Source: Bdellovibrionaceae bacterium UBA6776
GTDB taxonomy: Bacteria > Bdellovibrionota > Bdellovibrionia > Bdellovibrionales > UBA1609
NCBI GenBank assembly: GCA_002453155.1
Contig: DKGG01000062.1
Coordinates: forward strand, 16,714-80,713
Length of the DNA stretch: 64,000 nt
Direction: 5' to 3'
A program made the translations under genes and the position numbers. Shown one piece after another: positions 23,054 through 31,385 of the stretch; within the stretch, counting starts at the first letter, position 1; each line of letters starts with the position of its first letter. The notes below the pieces were generated by a model. It worked only from the letters and a program-made list of their open reading frames with translations, made no database searches and was not told the DNA's origin.

Positions 23054-23737
23054 ATGAAACCCTTCCTGATTTTGTGCCCTTTAAAGTTAGAAATGAACGC
23101 ACTGGTGGCAGAGCTCGAAGCCAAAGGCTTTGAATTTTTGGACGAGCAAAAGTCTGGACTCACGCTCAAGAAAGAATCCAAAGGCTCCTTTTACGTGGCC
23201 GTTGGCGGTCATGGGAAGGTGCAGTTCGCCCTGAGTACACTCCATTTTTTAATGGAGTTCCCGAATCTTCAAGGAGTCATCAGTGTGGGTTCGGCCGGAG
23301 CTTTAAGCCCGGAGGTTCATGTGGGTCATGTGGTGGTTTCTGAAGCGGTGGTCGAGCACGATCATAAACTTTTATATGTGTCTCGTCCCTTGCCACGGTT
23401 TTCAGGAGGAAAGCGGTTTCTTGAGGTGTTAAAAGATTCTCAACTGGATTTTGAAAACGGAAACCTTCATTTTGGCCTCATCGCCAGTGGAGATGAGGAC
23501 GTCATGGAGTGGGAACGGGCTCAGGAAATTTTCAAACAGACCCATGCGTTGGCAGTTGCGTGGGAAGGGGCCGGTGGCGCAAGGGCCTGCGAATACAAAA
23601 AGCTACCTTTTATGGAAATTCGCGGGATTACAGACATTGCAGATGAGAATGTGGTGACGGATTTTTCAACAAATTTAAAATTGGTCTTTCCCCGGTTGGC
23701 GCAGGTGGTGATTGCTCTGGCAGAGAGATTGGGGTAG
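23054..23737 (+). CDS. MTA/SAH nucleosidase-like phosphorylase-family protein
   Basis: Member of the PNP/UDP phosphorylase superfamily, most like 5'-methylthioadenosine/S-adenosylhomocysteine nucleosidase, which recycles adenine from methylation and polyamine by-products. Of 227 residues, SVGSAGAL is the nucleoside-binding loop, IASGDEDV matches the usual 'IASGDxF', and WEGAGGARACEYKKLPFMEIRGITDIADE matches the catalytic end with its Asp. The normally conserved MEGAA is WEGAG here, a deviation in the ribose-binding Met-Glu; Glu is kept. The overlap with the next reading frame is not real, because the phospholipase gene starts further down. Confidence 0.82.
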   Translation: MKPFLILCPLKLEMNALVAELEAKGFEFLDEQKSGLTLKKESKGSFYVAVGGHGKVQFALSTLHFLMEFPNLQGVISVGSAGALSPEVHVGHVVVSEAVVEHDHKLLYVSRPLPRFSGGKRFLEVLKDSQLDFENGNLHFGLIASGDEDVMEWERAQEIFKQTHALAVAWEGAGGARACEYKKLPFMEIRGITDIADENVVTDFSTNLKLVFPRLAQVVIALAERLG

Positions 23738-23792
23738 GGGACTGAGTTCAGAATCCAAAGTTTTTTTGGATGGGGTTAAAGAGGGGGATTTC

Positions 23793-25151
23793 TTGAAAGT
23801 TGCATTTGTTCTTCAACTGGTCATTTCGCTGTTCCTATTTTCTTCTGAGAGTTTCGCAAGCATCGAAGCTTATTTTCACCCTTATGACTCCACCTTTGAA
23901 AAGATCGCCGCGCAAATCGATCAGGTGCAATCCACCATGGACATTGCCATGTATAATATGGATCACAAGGAATCGAATCCGATCATCGCTAAGTTGGCCT
24001 CTCCGTCCATTCAAAAAAAGATAAAGTCGGGACAGCTGAAAGTTCGAATTGTTTTCAATGGCAAACCCAACCGTGTGGGTTACAAATTGGAAAAATTTGA
24101 AGAGCTTGGAATTGATGCGCGCTACATCGGGCTGGGAAAGAAAATTCATCATAAATTTGCGGTGATGGATTCTCGAGAGAATACACCGCGACTGATTACA
24201 GGTTCAGCCAATTGGTCCCAGCTTTCTCGAGAGCATTACAGTGAAAATATCATGTTTTTTGTAGGTGAGTCTGAAGTTGCCGTGAACTTTCAAAAGGAAT
24301 TTGATCTTTTGTGGTCGCTAGCAAATGAGTACGGTCGAGAAGAAGTGGGTTCTACGACCAATGACTTCTTGGCGGCTAAGGATCGAAACCCGTCCATTCA
24401 ATCTTTCTTCAATACCGAAAACTTTAAAGTTCGAGACGGGCGTTTGGTGGATGATGATTCCAAAGAAGGCTTTGAGTTGACCCGTGAAGTGGTTCGAGAA
24501 ATTGATGGCGCACGAAAATCTTTGGAAATTGCCAGCACGCGCTTAAAATTAAGGCCGGTTTTTGATGCGCTGTTGAGAGCAGCTTCCAGAGGCGTAAAAA
24601 TCGACTTTGTGGTGACCATGGCTGAGTATCAAACGTTGTCCTACCGAAAGGACAAAGAAGTTCCACCTTGCAAGGAGGAATATTCTCAAGAGTGTTCCGA
24701 AAGTCACAACTATACGGTGTTTTTGGCCAGACATGATTATCCGGGAAGTGAAAATGTTCATGTGCGCGTGAAGTATTTTGATTTCAATCCGAAGGGTCAT
24801 TTGGCCAAGCAAATGCATTCCAAATATATGATTGTGGATGCGAAAAAAGTTTGTTCGGGTTCCTTCAATTGGTCGTACTCTGCGGAATACAGCCACATTG
24901 AAAATTTAGTTTGTTTTGACGGCCGTAAATACAAGTCGGCGTTAAAAAGCTTCGAAGCGGATTTTGATTACACTTTCAATTTGCGAAGACAAGACTTTGA
25001 AAAGTTAAAAAAAGAGTTTTCAGACCGCTTGAATCTTCATCAATACGGAAAGTGCAGCTTCGCTCCCATTTCATTGGAATTTGAGCAACTGGATGAAATG
25101 TTTGAACTTGAGAAGAAATATCAGATAAGATTTATGGACATCTGTTCTTAG
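23793..25151 (+). CDS. Secreted phospholipase D-like protein with two HKD motifs
   Basis: Exported member of the phospholipase D/nuclease superfamily, 452 residues. The start TTG 23793 follows GAGGGGGA and opens directly into a signal peptide (MKVAFVLQLVISLFLF, cleavage near SFAS). Two complete HKD motifs are visible: HHKFAVMD (His119/His120, Lys121, Asp126) followed by TGSANWS, and HSKYMIVD followed by SGSFNWS in the C-terminal half. Both are needed for a normal active site. Substrates in the family include phospholipids and nucleic acids; for a predator either prey component is plausible, but nothing here decides. Confidence 0.87.
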   Translation: MKVAFVLQLVISLFLFSSESFASIEAYFHPYDSTFEKIAAQIDQVQSTMDIAMYNMDHKESNPIIAKLASPSIQKKIKSGQLKVRIVFNGKPNRVGYKLEKFEELGIDARYIGLGKKIHHKFAVMDSRENTPRLITGSANWSQLSREHYSENIMFFVGESEVAVNFQKEFDLLWSLANEYGREEVGSTTNDFLAAKDRNPSIQSFFNTENFKVRDGRLVDDDSKEGFELTREVVREIDGARKSLEIASTRLKLRPVFDALLRAASRGVKIDFVVTMAEYQTLSYRKDKEVPPCKEEYSQECSESHNYTVFLARHDYPGSENVHVRVKYFDFNPKGHLAKQMHSKYMIVDAKKVCSGSFNWSYSAEYSHIENLVCFDGRKYKSALKSFEADFDYTFNLRRQDFEKLKKEFSDRLNLHQYGKCSFAPISLEFEQLDEMFELEKKYQIRFMDICS

Positions 25152-25160
25152 GAGGCCTTT

Positions 25161-25853
25161 ATGTCGACTCTTTTTTACCAACTTTTCGAACACGAATCCA
25201 GCACCTACACTTATGTGATCGGCGATGCCTCTACAAAAGAAGTCGCTGTGATTGATCCGGTGAAAGAGACCTTGGAGCGAGATCTTCAATTTCTGAAAGA
25301 GATGAATTTTAAGGTGAAATATGTCTTAGAAACCCATGTCCACGCAGATCACATCACTTCGGCAAGTTCGTTAAGATCTGAGCTGGGTGCAAAGGTGGGA
25401 TTGAGTGAAGGCTCAAAAGTAGATTGTGCGGATATGCTTTTGAAGGATGGTCAGGAATTGGAATTGGGTGCTTATAAAGTTAAGGCGCTGACCACTCCCG
25501 GTCACACCGACAGCTGCATGAGCTATGTCTTCGAGGGAAATGTGTTTACAGGAGATGCCTTGTTGATTCGAGGTTGCGGGCGCACGGATTTTCAACAGGG
25601 CTCACCAGAGAAGCTTTTTGAAAGTGTTCGAACAAAATTGTTTGCGCTTCCTGATGAGACGCGGGTGTATCCGGCCCATGATTACAAGGGGAAGACTTCC
25701 AGCTCGATTGGTGAGGAGAAAAACTTAAATCCTCGGTTGAAGCTGTCGAATTCTTTTGAGGACTTTAAAGCCATTATGGACAATTTGAACCTGGCTCATC
25801 CCAAAAAAATCAAGGAATCCTTGCCGGCCAATATGAAGTGCGGCTCCCTTTAG
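25161..25853 (+). CDS. ETHE1-type persulfide dioxygenase (metallo-beta-lactamase fold)
   Basis: Oxidises glutathione persulfide to sulfite with a mononuclear iron. The 230-residue product has the MBL metal motif THVHADHIT (residues about 57-65), PGHTDSCMSYVF, GDALLIRGCGRTDFQQG and the C-terminal PAHDYKG, all characteristic of ETHE1/persulfide dioxygenases rather than hydroxyacylglutathione hydrolases. AGGAGG precedes ATG 25161. It follows the phospholipase gene by 9 nt but is probably functionally unrelated to it. It is convergent with the lipid kinase gene, 10 nt away. Confidence 0.92.
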   Translation: MSTLFYQLFEHESSTYTYVIGDASTKEVAVIDPVKETLERDLQFLKEMNFKVKYVLETHVHADHITSASSLRSELGAKVGLSEGSKVDCADMLLKDGQELELGAYKVKALTTPGHTDSCMSYVFEGNVFTGDALLIRGCGRTDFQQGSPEKLFESVRTKLFALPDETRVYPAHDYKGKTSSSIGEEKNLNPRLKLSNSFEDFKAIMDNLNLAHPKKIKESLPANMKCGSL

Positions 25854-25863
25854 TATAGACTGG

Positions 25864-26799
25864 CTAGGGGCGGACCATTTGGACGGCATTGGGACGTGCG
25901 CGAACCACCAAAGGTGATTTCATTTTGGTCAATTCTCCATCCAAAGAGATCAGCTGAGTTTTTTTGAGAGATTTGATGGTGACCTCTTTTGAGGCAAAGC
26001 AGGTGATGCGTTCTTCCTGATCGAGCTTTTTAGAAAGCCCCTTAAACATCATGCGAAGGGCATCCCACTTTGTATAAGGCTTGGCAATGACGATGGCCAA
26101 TTCATCCTTTTGCAAACACTGGGCGATGTTTGGGGCCAGCTCACTCATTTGAAGCTCGTTGTTGCCCACAAAGATCATGGGCGTTCGAACTTTATGAGTT
26201 TCGTCGTTCAGGGTGATTTGAACTTTTAAGAGCAGTCTGGGACTCAATAAATTTAAAAGGGTGGATAAGAGAGCCACAAACCGATTGCGGCCAAACTTTG
26301 AAATGTGCTCTTCCCGATCCTTAATGGCCTTGGCGTACATGCCTAAACTGGCATTGATGATAAAGACTTGGCCATTCACTTCCGCCAGGCGGGTGGGTTT
26401 GGCGGTCTCTGTGAGAGCCACTTTCAATGCGGCCAAGGGGCGGTCAGGGATTCCGTGGGTGCGGGTGAAGTAGTTGAACGTTCCGCAGGGGATGGCGCCA
26501 ATGCGAGCTTTTTTGCCCTGCGCAAATTTGGCCAGTGTTTGGATGGTTCCATCTCCACCGGCGGCGATGACCACGTCCTTTTCGGGCTGGGCCTTTTTGA
26601 GGGCCTCCTGGCAGATATCATCCATTTCTTGGGCAGACCTGGGTTCATAGAGTTCGCAAAGGTAGCCAAATTCAGCGCAGACCTTAGCGGCCGAATCTTT
26701 AAGTATTTTGGCCTCTCCTTGGCCGGAGTTCATATTCAAGACAATGTGCGCACAAGGGGCTGAAGTGTTCAAAAGTGGGGGTCTCCTTAAGTCTCTCAT
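25864..26799 (-). CDS. Diacylglycerol kinase-family (YegS/BmrU-like) lipid kinase
   Basis: Phosphorylates a lipid such as diacylglycerol, probably at the inner membrane. The 311-residue protein has the DAGK catalytic signature: LNMNSGQGEA near residue 21, then AAGGDGTIQTLAKF (GGDGT), IPCGTFNYFTRTHGIP, NASLGMYA and the C-terminal SLDGE motif. The arrangement matches YegS rather than DgkA. The first 13 residues (MRDLRRPPLLNTS) precede the conserved fold and the true start could be a little further in. Confidence 0.88.
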   Translation of the reverse strand: MRDLRRPPLLNTSAPCAHIVLNMNSGQGEAKILKDSAAKVCAEFGYLCELYEPRSAQEMDDICQEALKKAQPEKDVVIAAGGDGTIQTLAKFAQGKKARIGAIPCGTFNYFTRTHGIPDRPLAALKVALTETAKPTRLAEVNGQVFIINASLGMYAKAIKDREEHISKFGRNRFVALLSTLLNLLSPRLLLKVQITLNDETHKVRTPMIFVGNNELQMSELAPNIAQCLQKDELAIVIAKPYTKWDALRMMFKGLSKKLDQEERITCFASKEVTIKSLKKTQLISLDGELTKMKSPLVVRARPNAVQMVRP

Positions 26800-26887
26800 G
26801 GTATTTCCAAAGGGCAGCGAATTCCAAGAAGTCCTTTGATCTTACGTGGCTCTATGATAGTCCAGAGGCTCAGTTCGGGGAGGGCCA

Positions 26888-27274
26888 ATGAAAAAACTTG
26901 TAATTTTGGCTTCTATTTTTTTATTTTCCAGCCTTTTGCGGGCCGAAGAGGTTCGTTGCATTGCGGACCATTTTTCCATTGATGGGGAAAAGGTCTACTT
27001 GAGTTTGTTTGTTACGGTTGAGGCCGGCTTGGTCAAAAGCTTCGAGACGGAGTTTTTGGCGGCCAATGGATATTATGTGAAGATGCCGGTGGATGTGGTC
27101 TCCAGCGAGTACATTCCCAGCCGATCTTTAAAGGCTATTTATAATGATGGTTCCGGAGTTCAAAAAACTTTGCAGACGGCTTACGATTCCAAAAAAAGCA
27201 ACTACCCCGGCGCCATCCGCATGACGGGTTACCCCGAGGTTCCCATCACCTGTATGAAATTGGTGGGCTACTGA
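26888..27274 (+). CDS. Small secreted protein, hypothetical
   Basis: A 128-residue exported protein, not recognised. Residues 1-19 form a signal peptide (MKKLVILASIFLFSSLLRA, cleavage before EEVRC). The mature part is a small, probably all-beta domain with two Cys (CIADHF near the start and ITCMKL near the end) that could form a disulfide closing the fold. GGGGAGGG precedes ATG 26888. It stands alone between the divergent lipid kinase and the AT-rich region that begins downstream. Confidence 0.75.
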   Translation: MKKLVILASIFLFSSLLRAEEVRCIADHFSIDGEKVYLSLFVTVEAGLVKSFETEFLAANGYYVKMPVDVVSSEYIPSRSLKAIYNDGSGVQKTLQTAYDSKKSNYPGAIRMTGYPEVPITCMKLVGY

Positions 27275-27277
27275 TCC

Positions 27278-27757
27278 GTGGCTCCCAACGATGTACGGTT
27301 TGAACTTCAAGAAATTGATTTTGATTTTGTAAAGCCTATTTGGCACGAATTTCTTTGGCCAAATAGAAAAACTCCCATTTTGCCAACATCCCCAATTGAG
27401 TTTATGGGTGATTATGACAAGTCCTTGTTGAAATCACAGCCACATTTTTATGGCGTCTTTTTAGGCGGAGAGTGGGTAGGTATCAACAGCGGGTTCAAGA
27501 CAAATTTTGACGGTTTTCGGAGCCGTGGGCTTTTTGTTAAGAAAGAGTATAGGAGAAAAGGTATATCTCAAATGCTATTTCGAGCTTGTGAGCGAGATGC
27601 CATTAAATCTAAATCTAAGTTCCTATGGAGCATGCCAAGAAAAACTGCCTTTCCAAGTTATTTGAAATTTGGCTTTATGCAAACGTCCGACTGGATTGAC
27701 GAGAAATACGAATTTGGACCTAACTGCTTTGTGAGGAAACAAATTGTTGATATTTGA
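27278..27757 (+). CDS. GNAT-family N-acetyltransferase
   Basis: A 159-residue acyltransferase of the GNAT fold. The acetyl-CoA-binding motif A is visible as LFVKKEYRRKGISQMLFRACE (RRKGIS), and the C-terminal motif B as PSYLKFGFMQTSDW. Its substrate is unknown. It starts at GTG 27278, three nt after the preceding stop, with only a weak ribosome site. Base composition becomes AT-rich from about here, so it may be the first gene of the island; it could also be a housekeeping gene at its edge. Confidence 0.82.
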   Translation: MAPNDVRFELQEIDFDFVKPIWHEFLWPNRKTPILPTSPIEFMGDYDKSLLKSQPHFYGVFLGGEWVGINSGFKTNFDGFRSRGLFVKKEYRRKGISQMLFRACERDAIKSKSKFLWSMPRKTAFPSYLKFGFMQTSDWIDEKYEFGPNCFVRKQIVDI

Positions 27758-27894
27758 GGTGCATTTTTTGTCAAAGCGTCCAATCTCTAGGCAGGCCTCA
27801 TTGGATTTGGATGGTTTAAACTGCTAAAATCACAGCAATTTTCTGAAAAAAAGCTTCGCGGGCATGTGGCTCAAAAGTTGCTGAGTGTAAATGT

Positions 27895-28959
27895 ATGAAA
27901 AATCTTATTTTAACTGTGACGGTATTTCTTTCGGGCGTTGCCTCTGGCCAATCCTCAAATTCCTTTATTTGTGGATCTACGCAGACTTACTCACTCTCTG
28001 AATATGATGCCCAGTCTATCATATACTTAAGCAATTTGAGTTCCAAGCATCCTGACCCAGACCATTTTGAACAATGTGGACTCCCTGGTTTAGATTGGAA
28101 AGTATGTAAATCCTGCAGTTCAAAAAAATCAGAAGATATGTTGGTCAATGTGCTCGATATGCTTTCTTCGAAAGAACATCGAGATTGGCACTATTATTGG
28201 CATTCGATCAGACGAGAACTAAGTTTTGATTTGAACAACTTACCTCCGTCAATTGGGCGGTTGAATGAATTGGTCGACTCAGGTTGGATCAAAATGAAAG
28301 AAAAGAAGGATCAATACAGTCGACAAGATTTTGCACAGTTCATAAAAGATCATTCAAGTGGCGGCCTTCTTGCGGGCGAAGATTTTTTATTTATGCATCG
28401 GCAAATGATAAAAATGGTTCAGGTAGAACTTGCTGCTAGAGGTGACAGTTGCATTGCTCCTTGGTACGAGCTTCCAAATTCTGTCTTGGATTCAGAGTGG
28501 GCTGTGCCCCGAGCAGTCTATTTAAAGGAAAAGGGTAAAGATATTTCCTATGAGCAAAATGAATTAGATAACATCTTAAGTATGTCTGAACAGTTGAGAG
28601 ATGTGGGGTACTTAAGTCGAACTTCTTTGAATGACCTTGGAGTTGATATTGAGAATATGATTCATGGGAAACTACATATTTTATATGCGGCTCCAAATGG
28701 AGGTTGTTTAGATCCACGTACGGACAATCGAAAACAATGCAGCGACTTAACTCACGATCGATCTTCGCATGTAAATAAATATTTTTGGAAACTTCATGGA
28801 TTCATTGACCAATTGATAGGGGACTGGCTGGAAGTTAACGGGTATTCTTACATTTACAGAGATTGCTCTGAATCACCAATCCCACAGAAATGTTATCAAT
28901 GGAAAGGAACTTGGCTTGGAAATGAGCCCTACAAGAATGTTGGAGCAAAGGGCTCTTAG
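27895..28959 (+). CDS. Secreted tyrosinase-like (type 3 copper) protein
   Basis: A 354-residue exported protein whose histidine pattern fits tyrosinase/catechol oxidase. A signal peptide covers residues 1-19. FLFMHRQMIKMVQVEL (His168) matches the CuA motif 'FLPWHRxxLxxxExxL', with His153 in KDHSSGG as an upstream CuA candidate. DIENMIHGKLHILYAAPNGG (His257, His261) matches CuB 'LHNxVHxxVGG', and KYFWKLHGFIDQLIGDW (His301) matches 'DPIFWLHHAxIDxLWxxW'. The first CuA His may be in the EHRDWHYYWH stretch near residue 97. Several Cys could form disulfides. Family membership is my reading of motifs; substrate and activity are unknown. Confidence 0.68.
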   Translation: MKNLILTVTVFLSGVASGQSSNSFICGSTQTYSLSEYDAQSIIYLSNLSSKHPDPDHFEQCGLPGLDWKVCKSCSSKKSEDMLVNVLDMLSSKEHRDWHYYWHSIRRELSFDLNNLPPSIGRLNELVDSGWIKMKEKKDQYSRQDFAQFIKDHSSGGLLAGEDFLFMHRQMIKMVQVELAARGDSCIAPWYELPNSVLDSEWAVPRAVYLKEKGKDISYEQNELDNILSMSEQLRDVGYLSRTSLNDLGVDIENMIHGKLHILYAAPNGGCLDPRTDNRKQCSDLTHDRSSHVNKYFWKLHGFIDQLIGDWLEVNGYSYIYRDCSESPIPQKCYQWKGTWLGNEPYKNVGAKGS

Positions 28960-28963
28960 GGTG

Positions 28964-29350
28964 CTAAGTTAACTTTATTTGGTTATAAATTTTTGACTCT
29001 ATTCTATTTCCACGGGCTCCTTTGTGCCAAATCCTAGAGTAGAGGTGGCGATAGAATCTAGATTTGTAAGTCTTTGTGATTATGACAGAATTTTTTTGAG
29101 ATCCCATTTCTACATGAACGTGTTTTAGCCATCCGATCTTTTTAAAAAATCCATTGAGCGCCCCCGCGCTATTGTCTATGCCATAAAAATTAAAAAAGTC
29201 AATCGGGTCATTAAATTTTTTGTTTACGGGATTTTTAGGAATGAGTTCAAATCTAAATCGATAACCGACATTTGATGAAGTTTTTGGAATTACGGCACAA
29301 GCACTTGTTGCCAAAAGTGTAATCAAAAAATTTCTTCGATTATTCATCAT
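28964..29350 (-). CDS. Small exported protein with Tat-like signal, hypothetical
   Basis: Not recognised. From ATG 29350 the 128-residue product starts MMNNRRNFLITLLATSACA, a twin-Arg pattern (NRRNFL) followed by a hydrophobic stretch, so Tat export is likely; the Cys at the end of the stretch could be lipidated but the box is not canonical. The mature part is basic and aromatic, without a known motif. The frame is open to 29401, but that start would precede the signal by 17 residues. It is convergent with the tyrosinase-like gene, 4 nt apart, which suggests the two may be exported together. Confidence 0.6.
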   Translation of the reverse strand: MMNNRRNFLITLLATSACAVIPKTSSNVGYRFRFELIPKNPVNKKFNDPIDFFNFYGIDNSAGALNGFFKKIGWLKHVHVEMGSQKNSVIITKTYKSRFYRHLYSRIWHKGARGNRIESKIYNQIKLT

Positions 29351-29450
29351 CGGGAACCTCATCTCTGAATATAGCTTAACCATAGGCAAGGTTTTGGTCA
29401 AATTTTACGAGTACTAGTGCGATCTTAAAGGGGCAAGTTTTTCTAGTGTA

Positions 29451-30380
29451 TCAAATTGATCCACGAGGAGACAGTTGTTGAGCTAGACTTAAGTGTGATG
29501 TTTTGAAAATCTCGTCACAGAAGGGTAATTTCGCCTTCAGTGTCGATCGGTATTTTTGATCGAGATTTTGCAAATATTCGTATCCTGTAAATTTGGGGCG
29601 GCTTTCAAATTCAAAATAATTCGAATATATTTCTGACTTTAAATCATAATTTGAGGGTTTGTAGGGAATTTGGTTTTGAAGCAATTTCTCCACTATTGGG
29701 TCTCGTAGGTATGCTAGAATAATTTCAGGGGTATATTGAAAAAAACCAGCGCAACCTTGAATTCGATTGGCAATTAGGAACTTATAGATAGAGGCCACCT
29801 TCTCTCGTTCATAGAGCACCCAATCGTTATTTTCTTTTTTTAAGTAACAATCGCCACTCCCTATCACAGGGTATCCATTGCTTAGAGATGCAATTTTCAT
29901 AACTTTCATTAAGGATGGGAATTGAGGGGTTACACATTGGGAATTGTGAGCTAGCCTTAAGAACTCGTCACTCGCAAAAAAGTCCACTATATTGAGGTCA
30001 AAGATCTCATGGGAAATCTTGTGCTTCCGCGTGAAATCCACAGCAAATTGAATATCATGTCGGTTTAATCCGTCATTGAATCTTATTGAAACGGCTTTGA
30101 ATTTTATTTTGGCTGCAAGAAAAGAGAGTGCAACAATTTCAGAATCAATTCCTCCAGACATGAATATCCACGGGAGTCGACTGGTCTTCGAACTTATGAT
30201 CTGAGCGGCATGAAGGCACTCTGACCGGAAGTCGCCAGACTCTCTTTCGCATGGCCCATATTTCACCACCCATCTATCGCTAGCGGAGCACCGCAATTGG
30301 AACCATGAATCATTATAACCAAATTTAAAATGATTCTTATGCGTAAGCTCTAGCCTGTGATTGGTGAGCAGGTTGTCCAT
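29451..30380 (-). CDS. PP-loop ATP pyrophosphatase, asparagine-synthase-like
   Basis: Activates a carboxyl or similar group by adenylation, as in asparagine synthetase or beta-lactam synthetase. The 309-residue protein has the PP-loop FMSGGIDSE (SGGIDS at 75-80) and a downstream GSGDCYLKKE segment in place of the second conserved acidic motif. The 70 residues before the P-loop do not contain an N-terminal nucleophile glutaminase domain (no Cys2), so ammonia from glutamine is unlikely; another amine donor or intramolecular ring closure is possible. It is divergent from the kinase gene at 30459, sharing a 78-nt promoter region, and marks the left edge of the biosynthetic-type cluster. Confidence 0.75.
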   Translation of the reverse strand: MDNLLTNHRLELTHKNHFKFGYNDSWFQLRCSASDRWVVKYGPCERESGDFRSECLHAAQIISSKTSRLPWIFMSGGIDSEIVALSFLAAKIKFKAVSIRFNDGLNRHDIQFAVDFTRKHKISHEIFDLNIVDFFASDEFLRLAHNSQCVTPQFPSLMKVMKIASLSNGYPVIGSGDCYLKKENNDWVLYEREKVASIYKFLIANRIQGCAGFFQYTPEIILAYLRDPIVEKLLQNQIPYKPSNYDLKSEIYSNYFEFESRPKFTGYEYLQNLDQKYRSTLKAKLPFCDEIFKTSHLSLAQQLSPRGSI

Positions 30381-30458
30381 TGGCCGAATGTATCAAATTT
30401 AGGTGAATCCCGGAAATAATTTGGTAGGATTTTGGGATTCAAATTTAGAGGTATTATA

Positions 30459-31355
30459 TTGAGAGAACTTTCCGTGAACTTTGTCCGAGGCCTTTTGGAA
30501 AGCCAATGTCCTGACATGAGAATAGATTCATTAGAATCCTATCCCAACGCTGGGGCTATGAATCTAATCTTTAAAATGAACAAGAATATTTTAATTCGTC
30601 TTCCAAATGGTCAAATTTCGGAAGATCAATTATCAAGGGAAATTTGCAGTTTAAGGCACATTAAGCCCTTGGGTCGTTTGGCATTTCCAGAACTTCTATT
30701 TTTAGGTAAAAGTACTTTTGATTACAAATATAATTGGGCGATTTTTCGATGGATTCCTGGGGTCTCACTGAGTTTTAGTAAAGTAATGGATAGGTCCTCA
30801 CTCATAGAGCCATTAGTAGCATTCTTGAGTCACTTGAGGCTTCACAACAATATTAAGGACAGCCAATTGATTCCTTCTAAAAGCAACTATTTTCGAGGTG
30901 GAAGTTTGAGCTTGAGAACGAAATGGGTTGAGGATTGCATCTCAATCTTGCCGGCTTCCATTCCCAAAAGTGATCTATTGGGAGTTTGGCGTGAAGCTAC
31001 CGCTTCAGTTTCCCATAAAGAGGATTGCCTTGTTCATGGAGATCTACATCCAGGAAATATTCTTGTAGATGATTCCAATTTGTGCGGGATCATTGATTTT
31101 GGCTGCGCCGCGATAGGTGATCCAGCCTGTGATCTTTTGCCAGCATGGTCTATTTTCGATTCAGTTGAAAGGAGAAGATTTGTAGGTGCGCTTTGTATTG
31201 ACAGATCAGAATATTTAAGGGGAAGGGGTTGGGCGCTTTCCTTTGCTCTTGGCGCCATATCTGAATTTCCTGGAGAGAATCTTGGAAAAATTGGTGAATT
31301 TACGCTTAAACAGATTTTAGATGATTTACCACCAAACAGTGAGCCGGTCGATTGA
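30459..31355 (+). CDS. Aminoglycoside phosphotransferase-fold kinase
   Basis: Small-molecule kinase of the APH/choline kinase superfamily, 298 residues from TTG 30459 (AGAGG upstream; TTG 30432 is the longer alternative). The Brenner motif HGDLHPGN (about 193-200) and the metal-binding IDFGCAAIGDPACDL (212 onward) are intact, so it should be active. The substrate is unknown; in a biosynthetic neighbourhood it could phosphorylate an intermediate or protect the producer by modifying the product. The next gene, the E1 fusion, begins 30 nt later on the same strand. Confidence 0.82.
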   Translation: MRELSVNFVRGLLESQCPDMRIDSLESYPNAGAMNLIFKMNKNILIRLPNGQISEDQLSREICSLRHIKPLGRLAFPELLFLGKSTFDYKYNWAIFRWIPGVSLSFSKVMDRSSLIEPLVAFLSHLRLHNNIKDSQLIPSKSNYFRGGSLSLRTKWVEDCISILPASIPKSDLLGVWREATASVSHKEDCLVHGDLHPGNILVDDSNLCGIIDFGCAAIGDPACDLLPAWSIFDSVERRRFVGALCIDRSEYLRGRGWALSFALGAISEFPGENLGKIGEFTLKQILDDLPPNSEPVD

Positions 31356-31385
31356 CACAGGTAAATCTTATTTTTAGAGGTTTTG

